From Archilochus colubris (lineage: Eukaryota; Chordata; Aves; Apodiformes; Trochilidae): a stretch of 64,000 nt of DNA. The notes below the pieces were generated by a model. That model had not been told where the DNA came from, ran no database searches, and saw only the letters and a program-made list of their open reading frames with translations. The DNA lies in the NCBI GenBank assembly GCA_023079485.1, contig CM041090.1, positions 8,988,519 to 9,052,518 of the forward strand, given 5' to 3'. Shown in pieces: positions 37,019 to 48,236 of this stretch. The position numbers and the translations under genes are program-made. Numbering within the stretch: position 1 is the stretch's first letter; each line of letters begins with the position of its first letter.

Positions 37019-37700
37019 GTTGCTAGGCAGTGAGCAAGATCTCCTTGCTCAGTGGAAGCATCAGGCCCAGGGGAAATGAGTCAGGAGTCCCTTTCCAAGG
37101 ATCAGTATGAAATAAATAAGCCAGAAAGGGGGAATAGGATAGAAAAAACCCTTCCTGGGACAGCACCAGCAGCTGCCAACCCCATGATGCTGCTGAGCCT
37201 CCTATAATGAGGAGCAGCTGAGCCTATGGGAGGAGAGGATGGGGGCATTTGACCTGAATGAACCAATCACAGTTTTCCTTCCCGTGGTGCTCAGTATAAA
37301 ATGGCTCCCAAGAGAGCCCTCTGAGGTTTCTTCCCTTGGATGATGTGCCAGCTGAGTTAAGGCCTTCTTGCTGCTACCTGATTCTGGCTGCTGCTTCTCT
37401 TCCTCGTTTCCTCACTGGAGAAGGAGAGCATTTACCAGCACAGGTGATCTTCTTCCTGCTCAAGATTTTTCATTTTTCAAGTCTCTCTTCCTTATTCCCT
37501 CCATCCCCCTGGGAGGGAAGTGGGAATAGCAGAGAGCATCTCTCACTGCTTAACCACTGCCCTAACCGTGACACCCTGTGTTTGGTGGCACAATTATTTG
37601 GTAAATCCCCACTCTCCACAGCAGTGGAAAACTCCAAATCCATATGATTCTCTTACTCTTCTGCCTCATCAGTCCAGGGAATTTGTCTATGGTAACCAGC
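37019..37700 (+). other. Promoter-like or solo-LTR-like block
   Basis: This GC-richer segment contains a CCAAT box in good context (gaaccaatcaca, about 37259-37270) followed about 25 bases later by a TATA box (agtataaaatgg, about 37292-37303), then a pyrimidine-rich, CTG-rich stretch (37325-37480). This is the layout of a pol II core promoter, either of a solo LTR or of a non-coding transcript. No open frame of note follows: the frame at 37336-37647 (103 codons) has no domain. I found no LTR end pair or target duplication. Confidence 0.35.
37259..37303 (+). promoter_or_regulatory. CCAAT box and TATA box pair
   Basis: aaccaatcac near 37260-37269 and tataaaa near 37294-37300, in the orientation and spacing of a pol II core promoter. 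Activity is not shown. Confidence 0.35.
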
Positions 37701-38126
37701 AGTTCTAAAAATCCGGGTTCACTCTATAAACAAACTTTTAATTAAGACTTCCAAGTGCTGCCAACAACCATGTATCTCAGGAAATATTTGGGATTCAAAC
37801 AACTGGGATGTTTGATTTGAATTTTTGTATCAATGAATGAATCCATTCATTTGGGATTAATTTTTAAGTCTTTGTATTTCCTTTGATTACAGTGGTTCAG
37901 TAGCAACCTATAATGATGGCTTTAGTTACAGATGTACCAATAAGAGTGAAGGACACAAAAATTTAAATTTTTTAAAAAATTTATTCTTTCCTGAATGTGC
38001 TAGATACCTTGACTTAGTCCAATAGCTGAAAAGTGCATAGGAATTGGAGTTTTACTGGAATTGCCAGTTGTTCTCATGTAATCTATTGGCTGTTTTGAAA
38101 GCCATTTCTATCTTGTAGATATTGTG
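37701..38126. other. Unique AT-rich sequence, no gene seen
   Basis: A/T-rich patch at 37958-37985. Nothing else recognised. Confidence 0.45.
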
Positions 38127-38198
38127 CAGGGATATTATAGAAATTATCCCTGTATATATTATTATCCCCCTGTAGAAATTGCACAGGGGATTTTTTTT
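38127..38198 (+). repeat. Two adjacent hairpin-forming repeats followed by a T run
   Basis: CAGGGATA/TATCCCTG arms at 38127-38152 are followed by a related hairpin with ATCCCC-TGT/ACAGGGGAT arms at 38164-38191 (one bulged C) and a run of T (38191-38198). The two units share 'tagaaatt' in the loop, so they look like a small inverted or direct duplication. Confidence 0.6.
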
Positions 38199-38559
38199 GT
38201 CCTTATTGATTAGTCTTTCAGCCTCATGAAAAATGTTAGAATACAGGGATACTGAAGGCAGAGTAAAAAGTGTTGAAAGCAGTACTATAAAAAAATCTGT
38301 AAAGGAGCGGGTTTGAAATGTCATTATTCATCTCCATTTGGTACAGACAATTAAATAAATTCCTAAGGCCCAGTAGGCAAAGAGGGAACATGGAATTTCT
38401 TGCCCATCCCCTTTCTCTCTGGCATCTCCTACCCCTCTTGTTTGTATCCATTTGCCTCCAGGGTTATTGTCATGTGCAGCAGCACAAAGGCAGATTAAAG
38501 ATAATTTCAGTGCTTTGTATGCCTTTTCATGCCTTGGAAAGCTAATAAAGAACTTTTCT
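38199..38559. other. Unique sequence, no gene seen
   Basis: Overlapping short frames on both strands, none with a domain. Confidence 0.4.
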
Positions 38560-39000
38560 TCCTTTCATATCAGGGTGCAGCAAGGACTGGCTGCTCCTGA
38601 GGGCTGGAGAGCCAGCAGCTACACACAATCCCATGGCCAGCTGGGCAGGGAGCTGGTGGGATGAAGCCTGTCCCACCACCCCCAGGGAGGGAGCAGGACT
38701 GACCTGGAGGTAGCAGCCAGCTTCATCCCAGAGCTAACATCATCAGACAAGTGGCTGGTGACAGAACAGATCCAAAGCCAGGAGGTCCAGTGTCAGGGCA
38801 GGCTCAGGGGCAGTCATCAGCAGTTGGATCCATGGTGATGAGGTGGGTCTGGGATGAAGATGTGTGTCAGTTTGTGGGTCCCATAACTGGGCAGGGCAGG
38901 GCAGTGGGGACCTGGAGCCCAGCACTGCTGGGCCATCACTGGAGCAGGGACTGACCCTGAAAGGATAAAATGGGGTCTTGAGCTGTGGGCAGGGTGAGCA
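38560..39000. other. GC-rich, GGGCA-repeat-bearing block of unknown origin
   Basis: The segment is clearly more GC-rich than its flanks and contains short tandem GGGCA units (gggcagggcagggcagtggg near 38889-38908) and many CAGG/CTGG words. It may be an unclassified repeat or an isochore-like patch. No gene is supported. Confidence 0.4.
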
Positions 39001-42000
39001 CAGTGCTACATGTCTTAGAAGAAGATGCTAGAAAGAGGAATAAAAAATCTGAAGAATCAGACAGTTCTTAAAGTGTCATATAGAGCTAAGAAAGAAGAAA
39101 ACATGGTTTTGGACTGTTAGCGACCAAGCACTCCTTGCTCATCAAGCTTGGCAAAGAACCACAGTTCAGGGAAATAATGGGATTTTTCAAAACCCTTTCC
39201 TTTCCCAGGACCTCTCAGGAACACTGTCTTTGCACCAAAATTTGTCATCAGTTTTTCTTCTGCTTAGTGTTTAATAACAGACTATTGAAGAGAAACTAGA
39301 AAGTCTGGGACTTGGAGATGATATAGCTGAGAGGGTCAACTGAAAAAGTTTCACAGAATGCATGAAATATTGAAGATGAAACAGTGTTGGTCACTGCTGT
39401 GTGATACTCAAAGGAACCAGTAGTAGACTGGTTTAAAACAGGTAAAAGGACAAAAAACCCTCTTTACACCATAGCTTGTAAACTACTGGCCACTGCTGTC
39501 ATGGACAGTTGTAGATGTAGACTCTGAACTATCAGTGCAGAATATAAGGATGAGTGCCACAGGATTCTTCCCTGCTTTATCTTCTCCAGTGCTGGGACAG
39601 CGGAAGGGAAATGCAGCTCACCAAAAGGCAGGGTCACATCCTATCCATGCCAACCCTTTCCTTTGGCCTCTGCTGAGGACAGACTTCTGTGCTTTGCCCT
39701 ACAGGGTGCTCCTTATGAGCTGATGCTTTGGAGGCCTCTCCTTTATGTTTTTCCATTACAATTAATTCGAAAGCTTTAGGTCCATTCCTGGAATTTAAGC
39801 TCTTCAGGGAGGGCAGAGATGTGCACACGTGTATCCCAGGCAGATTATGTGACCCACTGTCCACGCTGAAACACTGGACTCTGACCAATTGTCACTGCTC
39901 TTAAATCTTCTCTAGCTGCACACCATGACTGCTAGAGTGACATTTAGAGTGACCTGCTGGGGCTCTATTCTGCGTAGGTACTTCAAATCCAACGCTATTC
40001 AGGTATCCATAACTGTGTGAGCCAAATATCCAAGACAGACAGTGGATAAGAGGGGTGGAGGCAGGAAAAAGGAGAGATCAAAGGACTTGAAAACTGCAGC
40101 AAAACAGGAGGCAAAAGGAACAGAGATACTGAGAAGCACAGTCAGGCAAGATAAGTAGGATGTGAAGCAGGAAATGTCCCCCTCACCTCTATATGAAGCC
40201 ATGGAAGACCTTTCCTTCCTAGTAAGCATCCCTTCCCTACAAGTCTTGGCTCTGCACAGTGAGAACTTCAGTCTATTCTGTCTTATAACCATGAATCTAT
40301 GAGACTGAGGATTAGACAGCAGTCATCACATATGGGCTAAGAAGTCCTGGGATGGGGGCAGGATCCGTACCCAATCTTTGTTCTTCTCATTATGAATTGT
40401 AGCGAGCTACAAGAGTACACATTCTTTCAATTATTTTGCAATAAATTCCGTTAAAATCAAATGAAACTGATGAAGCACCTACCATATTCTTAAGTGAAGG
40501 AGAGCTGTACATCTTCAGATAATAATAACTCTGCCTAATCATTTTATACTAAGTACAGATAATGCAGAACCCTTTGCTTGGGGAAAAAAACACCCAAACC
40601 ACTCTCAAACAGGAAAAATGAAAGCCTTTAAAAGAAGTTTTCTGTTTACTTTGGATATAGCTTTTATCTGATTTAAAATGATTTGACTATCTTTCCTGTC
40701 TTCTGATTTAATTGAGGAAAATTTTTTAACTTAGATGAAGAAGTGAATCAGTGAACAAGTGATGTCGCTGCTTGCTCCCTCATTCTATGTTCACTAATAC
40801 CAAAATGGGCTTACTTTTGGCTGAGGGAAAATATTTACACAACAAATGAGTGGGCAGCCCCTGTGTCCAACACCAGCAATCAGCCATCAGGATTTATCAT
40901 CAGGTGCCCAAAGAAAGAACAGAAAAGCTCTTTGTCCCATACAAATCTCCAGAGAAAGTTTTCATCCAGATCCTCAGTTGGTTGCTGCTCTGAGTACCAC
41001 TGAAAGTTTACATTAAGTTGTTCATTAGTGTTGTCTGTTTCTGGGTTTGCAATGATCCTGCCATTCTGCTCCTGAGGTTGAGGTGTTTATTTTCTCTTCA
41101 TTTGTCAAATCAATAACGCCAGAGGAAATACTAACCTTCACTGACCTACAGATATCTTTATATCTTCTCTGTCAAGCTGTACAGAAACTAAGGGAACAAA
41201 GAACCCTCTTTTCAGTCCCATTCCTTTGCCAGAATTTTTCTGTTTCATAAGAGGGACCATAAGATATTCAAGGAGAAACTGCCAGCTAAGGCAAGCTGTC
41301 TCTTAACTCAGATCTTACTGATTCAGTCAGGAGGGAGGATTGTTTTTGTGTCAGACAGAGCTGCTGCTCAGACTAAAAGTCTCAGCTTAAATACCATTAA
41401 GATATTCCTGGTCAGGAATTATACACTGGGAGAATAAACACTGGATCAGGAGATTACACTAAATGAGTCTGGCTATATCATTCAACTGATCCTGCTGGGC
41501 TATATGATATAATAGAATGTCAGGCACTGTCACAGAAATTCCTTACTGGGACCACAATGCAAAATTTTGTGGGTTTTTTGTTTTGTTTGTTTGGTTTTGT
41601 TATAACAGATTGGCAGAAATATCTGAGCTAGTTTTTACATATTTTATTTTAAAGCCTCTAAAATCATAATAAAACCCTATGACTTGGAGAGATGTACCTT
41701 AAAGTCTAATTGCTCTTTCAAAACACAGTTTAGGGAAATTGCCAGTGAAACTAAGAAGCACATCCAATTCCAGTTCTTAGAGAGGCTGTGAATGCATTTA
41801 AAAAATGATTAATTTTTATCTCTCTTCCTTTTCAGAGACACAATGCAATGTAAGGTAGATAAACAGCAATTGGGAACTAAGTTTTATGCAAGAACTTATA
41901 TTGCTTAAGTAGCTAGCAGACATCCATACATAGTTTGCACATCTGTGTGCAAATCCAGTTTCAGAACTTGAGATCAAGCGATACCTCAAGGTGTTACATG

Positions 42001-42479
42001 CAAGGCTCAGACTGGAGCTTTTGTATACAAACAGCATTTCCCTGGAATGTTAATTGATAAAATTCTTGCTACTGCAGCCTCAAGATTATCCTGAAATGTA
42101 ATGGATTTTGCATTGTTTGCATGTGTAACCATATGCAAAGTGCAAGGTATATATGGTATTGCTTTCTAAGCCTCGTGGTAAAAATAGCAGATCTAATCAC
42201 AACTATAAGGTTAATAATTTTAATTCTCATATGTATCTTGAAATCTGCCTCCTTTTCTGGAGCAGGCATATAGCTGTACAAGAACAACAATAATTTTCCA
42301 TGTACAGAGGTCAGATTTTTTGCTTTGTGTATATGTGATTGTTATTTCCATGCTATGCATCTCTTTGACACAGTACTGATGCATATGCCTTCTTTAGAAA
42401 GGCCATCAATCTGATAATGTTAGAAATCTATTTCATGAACTATTTATATTGCTGAACAGTTCATTTTTTTCCTTTAGAT
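39001..42479. other. Unique sequence, no gene seen
   Basis: No repeat family or exon recognised. The frames at 39535-39888 and 39999-40292 have no domains. A (TTTG)n-like patch lies near 41574-41600. Confidence 0.45.
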
Positions 42480-43130
42480 GGGTAGCTGCATTTTCAGTTT
42501 ATAAACATAATTCAGTTCTGGCACAATTGACTTTTCCATTACTAATTACTCAGCAGTACAGAACAAGCATGCAGTTTATGTAAGGACAATGTTCTGCAAC
42601 TGAATACTAGAATGGAAACTACAGCCAGTCTTTAGAAAAGCATCATATGCTGCCATTGATGCAGGATAAAATAGTTTTCATGCCAGCTTTGTACTGTAAA
42701 TCTGTTTTATGTCAGTTAGCTGGGAGTATTTTACCATTCTGCTTGCATTTATGAATTGCATAATAAAGCAATCCACTTTTCATTGGTGAATAACATAATT
42801 ATATTAATTTAATAATCCAATTCTATGCATATAAAATATTGTTTGATCCCCCATTGCAATGTTCTCTTGCCAAGAGCGCCCAGAAGCATGTAATTGGTGA
42901 ACGATACAAAATAGAAAGGTTCTGCAATATATTACTTCACATGATGATTTCTTAGGAAGATCAAATATGCCAGATGTTAAACAAATATCTGTTGAACTAT
43001 CTTCCCTTTTAGAACACACAAAAGATTATTACACTGCAGAAATGTTTTCCGTTTCCTGTAATATAATTTGTATTGTATAAAGTAATGCTAGAAACTCAAT
43101 TTGAGATTAACGCTGAGAAACAAAACTTTA
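42480..43130. promoter_or_regulatory. Candidate conserved non-coding element cluster
   Basis: A repeat-free AT-rich stretch dense in POU/homeodomain-like words: 'ttgcatttatgaattgcata' (42743-42762), 'ttactaattactcag' near 42538-42552, 'cataattatattaatttaat' (42793-42812) and 'tgtaattggtgaac' near 42889-42902. The pattern recalls developmental enhancers in gene deserts. This is inferred from composition only. Confidence 0.28.
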
Positions 43131-43534
43131 TTGCAGTGTTTTCAGGTCAGCCAGGTTAGCAGTGTTTTTAGGGTAAGGAAAATATGCTACTAGAAATGCT
43201 GTTCAATATTGGGCAGTCTTACAGCCTTCTTCTCTCTACCTTACTAGAAGCAGCTGAGACAAGTGAGGTAGCAGAGGACTGCCTGTATTTGTTTCTTGAA
43301 ATTACAGCAGTAGGGTTTTCCACTCTGAGACAAAGATGTACTGTAGTTTCTGACAGCCTCCCTTTCTTACAGCTTGGTCATTTTGTGGAAGGATAGGTTC
43401 TCTATCACAGGCATTGCCTTGTGAAAGCAACACAACATGACCTCTTAATTTTGGAAAGTACTATCTATGATAAATTAATATTGGTAGGGCCAATACATAT
43501 ACTGCATATATATACTGTATATTGTATGCTATAA
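43131..43534. other. Unique sequence, no gene seen
   Basis: Includes a short TATA-rich patch at 43494-43535. No gene recognised. Confidence 0.45.
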
Positions 43535-44080
43535 TACTGCCTCACCCTGAGTACTGTGTGCAGTTTGGGGCACCACAGTACAGGAAAAACATCAGGCTGT
43601 TAGCATCAAAAGGAGAGCAACAAGGATTGTGAAGGGCCTGGAAGGGATGACGGATGAGGAGCAGCTGTGGACACTCAGACTGTTCAGCTTGGAGAGGAGG
43701 AGGCTGAGGGGTGACCTCACTGCAGTCTGTGGCTTCCCCATGGGGGAAAGAGATGGGGCAGGTTCTGATTTCTTCACTCCTGTGACTTAAAACAGGACTC
43801 CGGGAAATGGTAGGAAGCTGAATCAGGGGAGGTTTAGATTAGATATCAGGAAAAGGTTTTTCATTCAGAGAGCAGTTGAGCAATGGAACAAGGTCCTCAG
43901 GGAAGTGATCACAGCACCAAGCCTGCCTGAGTTCAAGAAGTGTTTGGATGATGCTCTCAGGCACAAGGTGTGATTCTGGGGGTGCCCTACATAAGGACAG
44001 GAGTTGGAATTGATGGTCCTGATGGGCCCCTTCCAACTCAGCATTCTATGATTCTATGATATTCTGTGATTCTATGAAAT
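43535..44080 (+). mobile_element. Old CR1 LINE 3' copy with imperfect tail
   Basis: The CR1 C-terminal text is recognisable: 'ctgagtactgtgtgcagttt' (43546-43565), 'gactgttcagcttggagagg' (43679-43698), 'aggctgaggggtgacctcac', 'ttagattagatatcaggaaa' (43833-43852). It ends with 'ggagttggaattgatggtcc' and 'ccttccaactcagcattcta' and a tail of about three units with one variant (ttctgtgatt). The 3' text marks a third CR1 subfamily in this window. Stops and indels break the frame. Confidence 0.92.
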
Positions 44081-47000
44081 AAAAATTCTTCTTATACATG
44101 TATTCTCCTGTTCTGTAGTCGTGATAGTGAAATAGACAGTGTCAGCCAGTGCAGGTGCAGTGATGCTCTGTAATTATCGATGCCTGGCTACATCCATTTC
44201 CTCAGGTATGCATTTCCCTGGACTCTGTCACTATGTGCCTCATTTTGAGGTTGTCTGTATGGCTGGTTGACAATAACTACTATTGAAAACCATAGGCACA
44301 GAAACACACACGTAGCAGGTCAGAATGAATGGAATGTCTTCACTGTGACATAGTTATTTTAGAAAAAATGCAGCATGAATTGTAGCATTTATTTTCTGTT
44401 TGTTTCTGGTTCCAGTTCACTTCTGTGCCCTCAATGATTTAAGTACTTGTTGTAGGAAGATGCTAACACTCCCTTTTCCCACTAAATCCCCCAGATGCCA
44501 GAAATACATGAAAAAGCTGAAAAAAAAATGCTTCAAAGCCACAGAAGGAGGAATTTCAGACTGATGAAAATGAAATAGCTTAACAATATTAGCAAAAAAA
44601 TGTCCACAATGTTTCTGAGTACTTATGAAGAAATATTTGGCTATGAGAACTCAGAGGATGTCTCTTTTTTGCACCTCATGTCCCCCCTCAGTTAGGCACA
44701 GACAGCATGGGGAAGGAAGATGAATGTTACAAAAGCCAAAGAGACAGCTAACCTGGGAAGGGAACAAATAAAAGAGCTTAAGGGATACATTGGAAGCAGA
44801 GGCTGGTAATATTTTAGCAGGAAACTGATACCTGGGTGGTAGCTGGCCAGGAAGTCTGGACCTATGAATTATTGGTTGAAATGTAAGAATGTCTGAGGTT
44901 GGTCCTGGATTGTGGAGCTGACTGGGCACAGACAGGAGAGAAATGCAAAGAAAATGAGGGCAAAACAAGTGAAGGTCAGAACTGAGTCACAGGGGAAGAA
45001 ATTTTATTGATGGGGTTGACAAGCCAGGTGTATATTGATTTTAAATCTCTGTTTTATAATGGTATTATAGATTTTTTTATCCTGAGAAATTATATAATAA
45101 TTCTGAGTTGTGCTGTGCTGAGAAAAGCCTCAGAAACATAGTGCCTGTTTTTTGGGTAAGCATCCTATTCATCAGTATTTTAGAGAATATGAGCACAGCC
45201 CTACAGTTTAGATGTCTGCTGAGTGGGACAAGTCAAGCAGTCAAATGGGGTTCAGGTCTATGAATCCTGGTTTTGGGGAGCTGCCTCATCCAGGAAGTTG
45301 CAGAGCCACCCATTTATTCCTAATGATTTATTTCCATTTTTCATGTACAGTGTTGTGCCAGCTGCTCCCACATGCTGCAAGCTCTCCATTCTACAGGGAC
45401 TGGAGGGGAAATGGGGACCTGATAGATTTTCTGTCTCCTGAAGCCACAGGCCTAACTTAGTCTTTTCAGTGTCAGCAATAACATCTCAATACCATCTGGC
45501 CCTTAGTGGCACTACTTGCCTATACTTTGGAAAAGTTAGGGACCAAAGCCTGTTCTCCCTTGGAAGGGCCTTCTTTTGCTAACCAAAACTCCTCTGGCAT
45601 GTGCATATTCTTGTTGATGAAAAATGATGAAGAAGGTTCTGCTTGTGAAGTGCTTTCATCTCTCACACTGATTCACTTTCACCCCTGCAAAAAGAAAGCA
45701 GGATTGTTCTATAGGCAACAGATGTGAGAGGAAAAAATTGTGTGAACTTATAAGTAAACTCTGAATCTTAATGCGTGGGATCAAGTAGAAATTGTGCAAG
45801 CAGTTTTAAAAATGTTAATTGCTTTTAACAGTATAGTTTCATAACGTGAATTACATCATTTAACCTATTTTTATGTGCTTAGGTATAATGATTGTGAATA
45901 TTTACACTGGTTTTTACATTGGACTAACTTTCTATCACATCCCTTTTTCCCCATTGTAAATCCCATGACAAACAAGCTTATAGTACAAGTGCTACTGGGG
46001 GAATGTACAAAAATGACCAGAGAAAAATCACTCATTCTCACTCTCAGCAATTTCTCTGCCATGAAGCAAAAGCTGGATGCAGCAGAGTCACCACGACACA
46101 GGTGGCAGAGCACAGGTTTGGAGCTTGTTCCCAGCTCAGCTACCAGTCCTCTGGCTGGTCCTTGGCATTTGGTTTCCACAGCCCTGGGCTTCTGATTTTG
46201 CCCCTGCAAAAAAAAAGAGTAAAAATCCTGCAGTCTTTGGGATGTCATATCATACTTATGGCAACAACATCATGCATAAGAAAATGAGATTTTGATTGTG
46301 TTTAGTGTCCTCGCATATCTGTTCATCGTCTCCTAACTCATATGGTAGTCTTGTGTAAGAGCTATAGGAGAAGACACTTCTCTCAAGGTACTATTTTCTT
46401 TGTCAAGGAAGATTATCAGGAAAGACAATAGAAAAGGCTCGTGTGCTTTTTAAATTGTGTTTCATGTACTTATGTTTGGTAAAAAAAAGGCTGTGATTTG
46501 GAGACAAGCTACGAAAGGCCTGCACAAACCTTACTACTGAGTAAATATCATATCTAAATACTCATGTCTGTCAGTAAAATTGTGCCTGTGTTGTTAGAAG
46601 AAATATTCCTTAGCATAAGAAAACTCAAATACAAGCAACAGCCTCGATTATGTAAAAAGTACAGGTCACTCAAATTTCCTCCAGCACTTTACTGCATATT
46701 ACCAGATCTGTAATCCTACAAGCCAGTCCTTCTCTGGTGAGGCTCATTTGGTGTTTATAGTGAAAAATGCAAAGTGTAAAAAGAGTGTAAAAAGATATGG
46801 ATTGCTCCTACCAATGCACAGTTAAGGTCTGTATGCAAACATCTAACTGTTCACAGAAAAAGGACTCATTGTGAACAGTGATGTTTTAATTCTGTGATTA
46901 TTATTTCTTTTTTTTTTTTTGCTATGGCATGCCTTTGGTGTCATTTCTCTCCCTTTAAAAATATTTTTATTACCCAGATTTTTTTTTTTTTTTAAGCATT

Positions 47001-48140
47001 ATCTTCTCCACTAAAAGCCATTAAAGCAAACATTCTACTTGTCATCGAGTTTCTAGTGCAGCTTGGAAAATACAGGAAGGATATTGTACTGTTTTCATAC
47101 ATGTCCCTTTCTCATTTTCCTACAGCATGTTGGAAATCTGTGTCACAGTCTGTCTCTTTGGCTGACCTTCAGGAAAACTCCATTAATAAGTTCTGGTAAG
47201 GAAAGATGAAATATATCTGTGAGAAGAATGAAGCAGTAGTAAGGCAAAAACCTGAATACTTAGAAAAGAAATGCTCTTGTTCTGAGATTTTAGGACATCT
47301 TTGAAGAGCCTTCATGCTTGAATCATACAAACATGTAATAGAGAGTCACAAATATATTGATTGCTGTCATCATTTGAATTCTAGTGCTAAATATTACCAG
47401 ACAGTGAGCATCCATGTTCCACAGTGAAGACTTTATTAAAATCTTCTAAAATATGTTTTCTTTGTGCAAAGGTTCTGACAGAACAGTATGTTCTTAAGAG
47501 TTCAATTAAAGAGCTTGCTTGTAAATCAAGAACAAAACCAACAAAAAAGCACAGCTCAGATTCTGTGGAGGTATGATGTTGCCAGAAATAAATGTGGAAA
47601 AAGCCATTGAAATGGTTATGGAGCCAAAAAAAGGCTTAGGATTATTGGACTGTTTGCACTGGCTGTACATACAGTTTCAACAAAATCAGCACCTACATCA
47701 AACATATGACAATTATGCTTCAAAGAGTGTTTGATTACAAAATAAATGAAATTGCTATAAATTTGGGTGAGGTGCTATTAGAGTGCATTTTCAATTCCTT
47801 TGCTGGAAAGGAGAAGCTTGTATAGTTTCTCACTGAAATTTGGCTGACTATTTTTAACTATTAAAAATCAATTTTCAATTCTGAATCTACACTTAGACAT
47901 TTAGAGACTGTTATCCATAGTCTTTCATTCAAATAAATATATGCTCTGCGTTTTTCCTACCAATAAAAAACTTACAATACTGGTGCAAAACTTATAATGA
48001 TTAGTATGTACACAAAATGAACACAGTCTGGAATTAAATTCATGGTGTACATTCATATAATGTTGTTCTGGAGTGACCTGTGGTGCACACCTGATGACAT
48101 GCTAAAGGCAGGAAAGAGCTGATGTGAAGATTGTGCCTCA
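44081..48140. other. Unique AT-rich sequence, no gene seen
   Basis: T runs at 46911-46921 and 46979-46993 and a small tandem of 'agtgtaaaa' near 46769-46794. Frames at 44651-44968, 45212-45460 and 45871-46287 overlap on both strands and carry no domain. Confidence 0.45.
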
Positions 48141-48236
48141 ATGTTATTGAAGAAACATCCTATCAAGAGAAGAGCAGTCAATTACAGCCACAAAACCCCA
48201 GAACTCTCTTGCAACATCTTGTTTGTCTGTGGAGAG
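48141..48236 (+). other. Possible exon end with strong splice donor
   Basis: A stop-free stretch beginning with an ATG at 48141 (MLLKKHPIKRRAVNYSHKTPELSCNILFVCGE) meets a consensus donor GAG|GTGAGTA with the junction at 48236/48237. It could be a first exon of a small or non-coding transcript. No promoter motif or matching downstream acceptor was identified and the peptide is not recognised. Confidence 0.2.
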
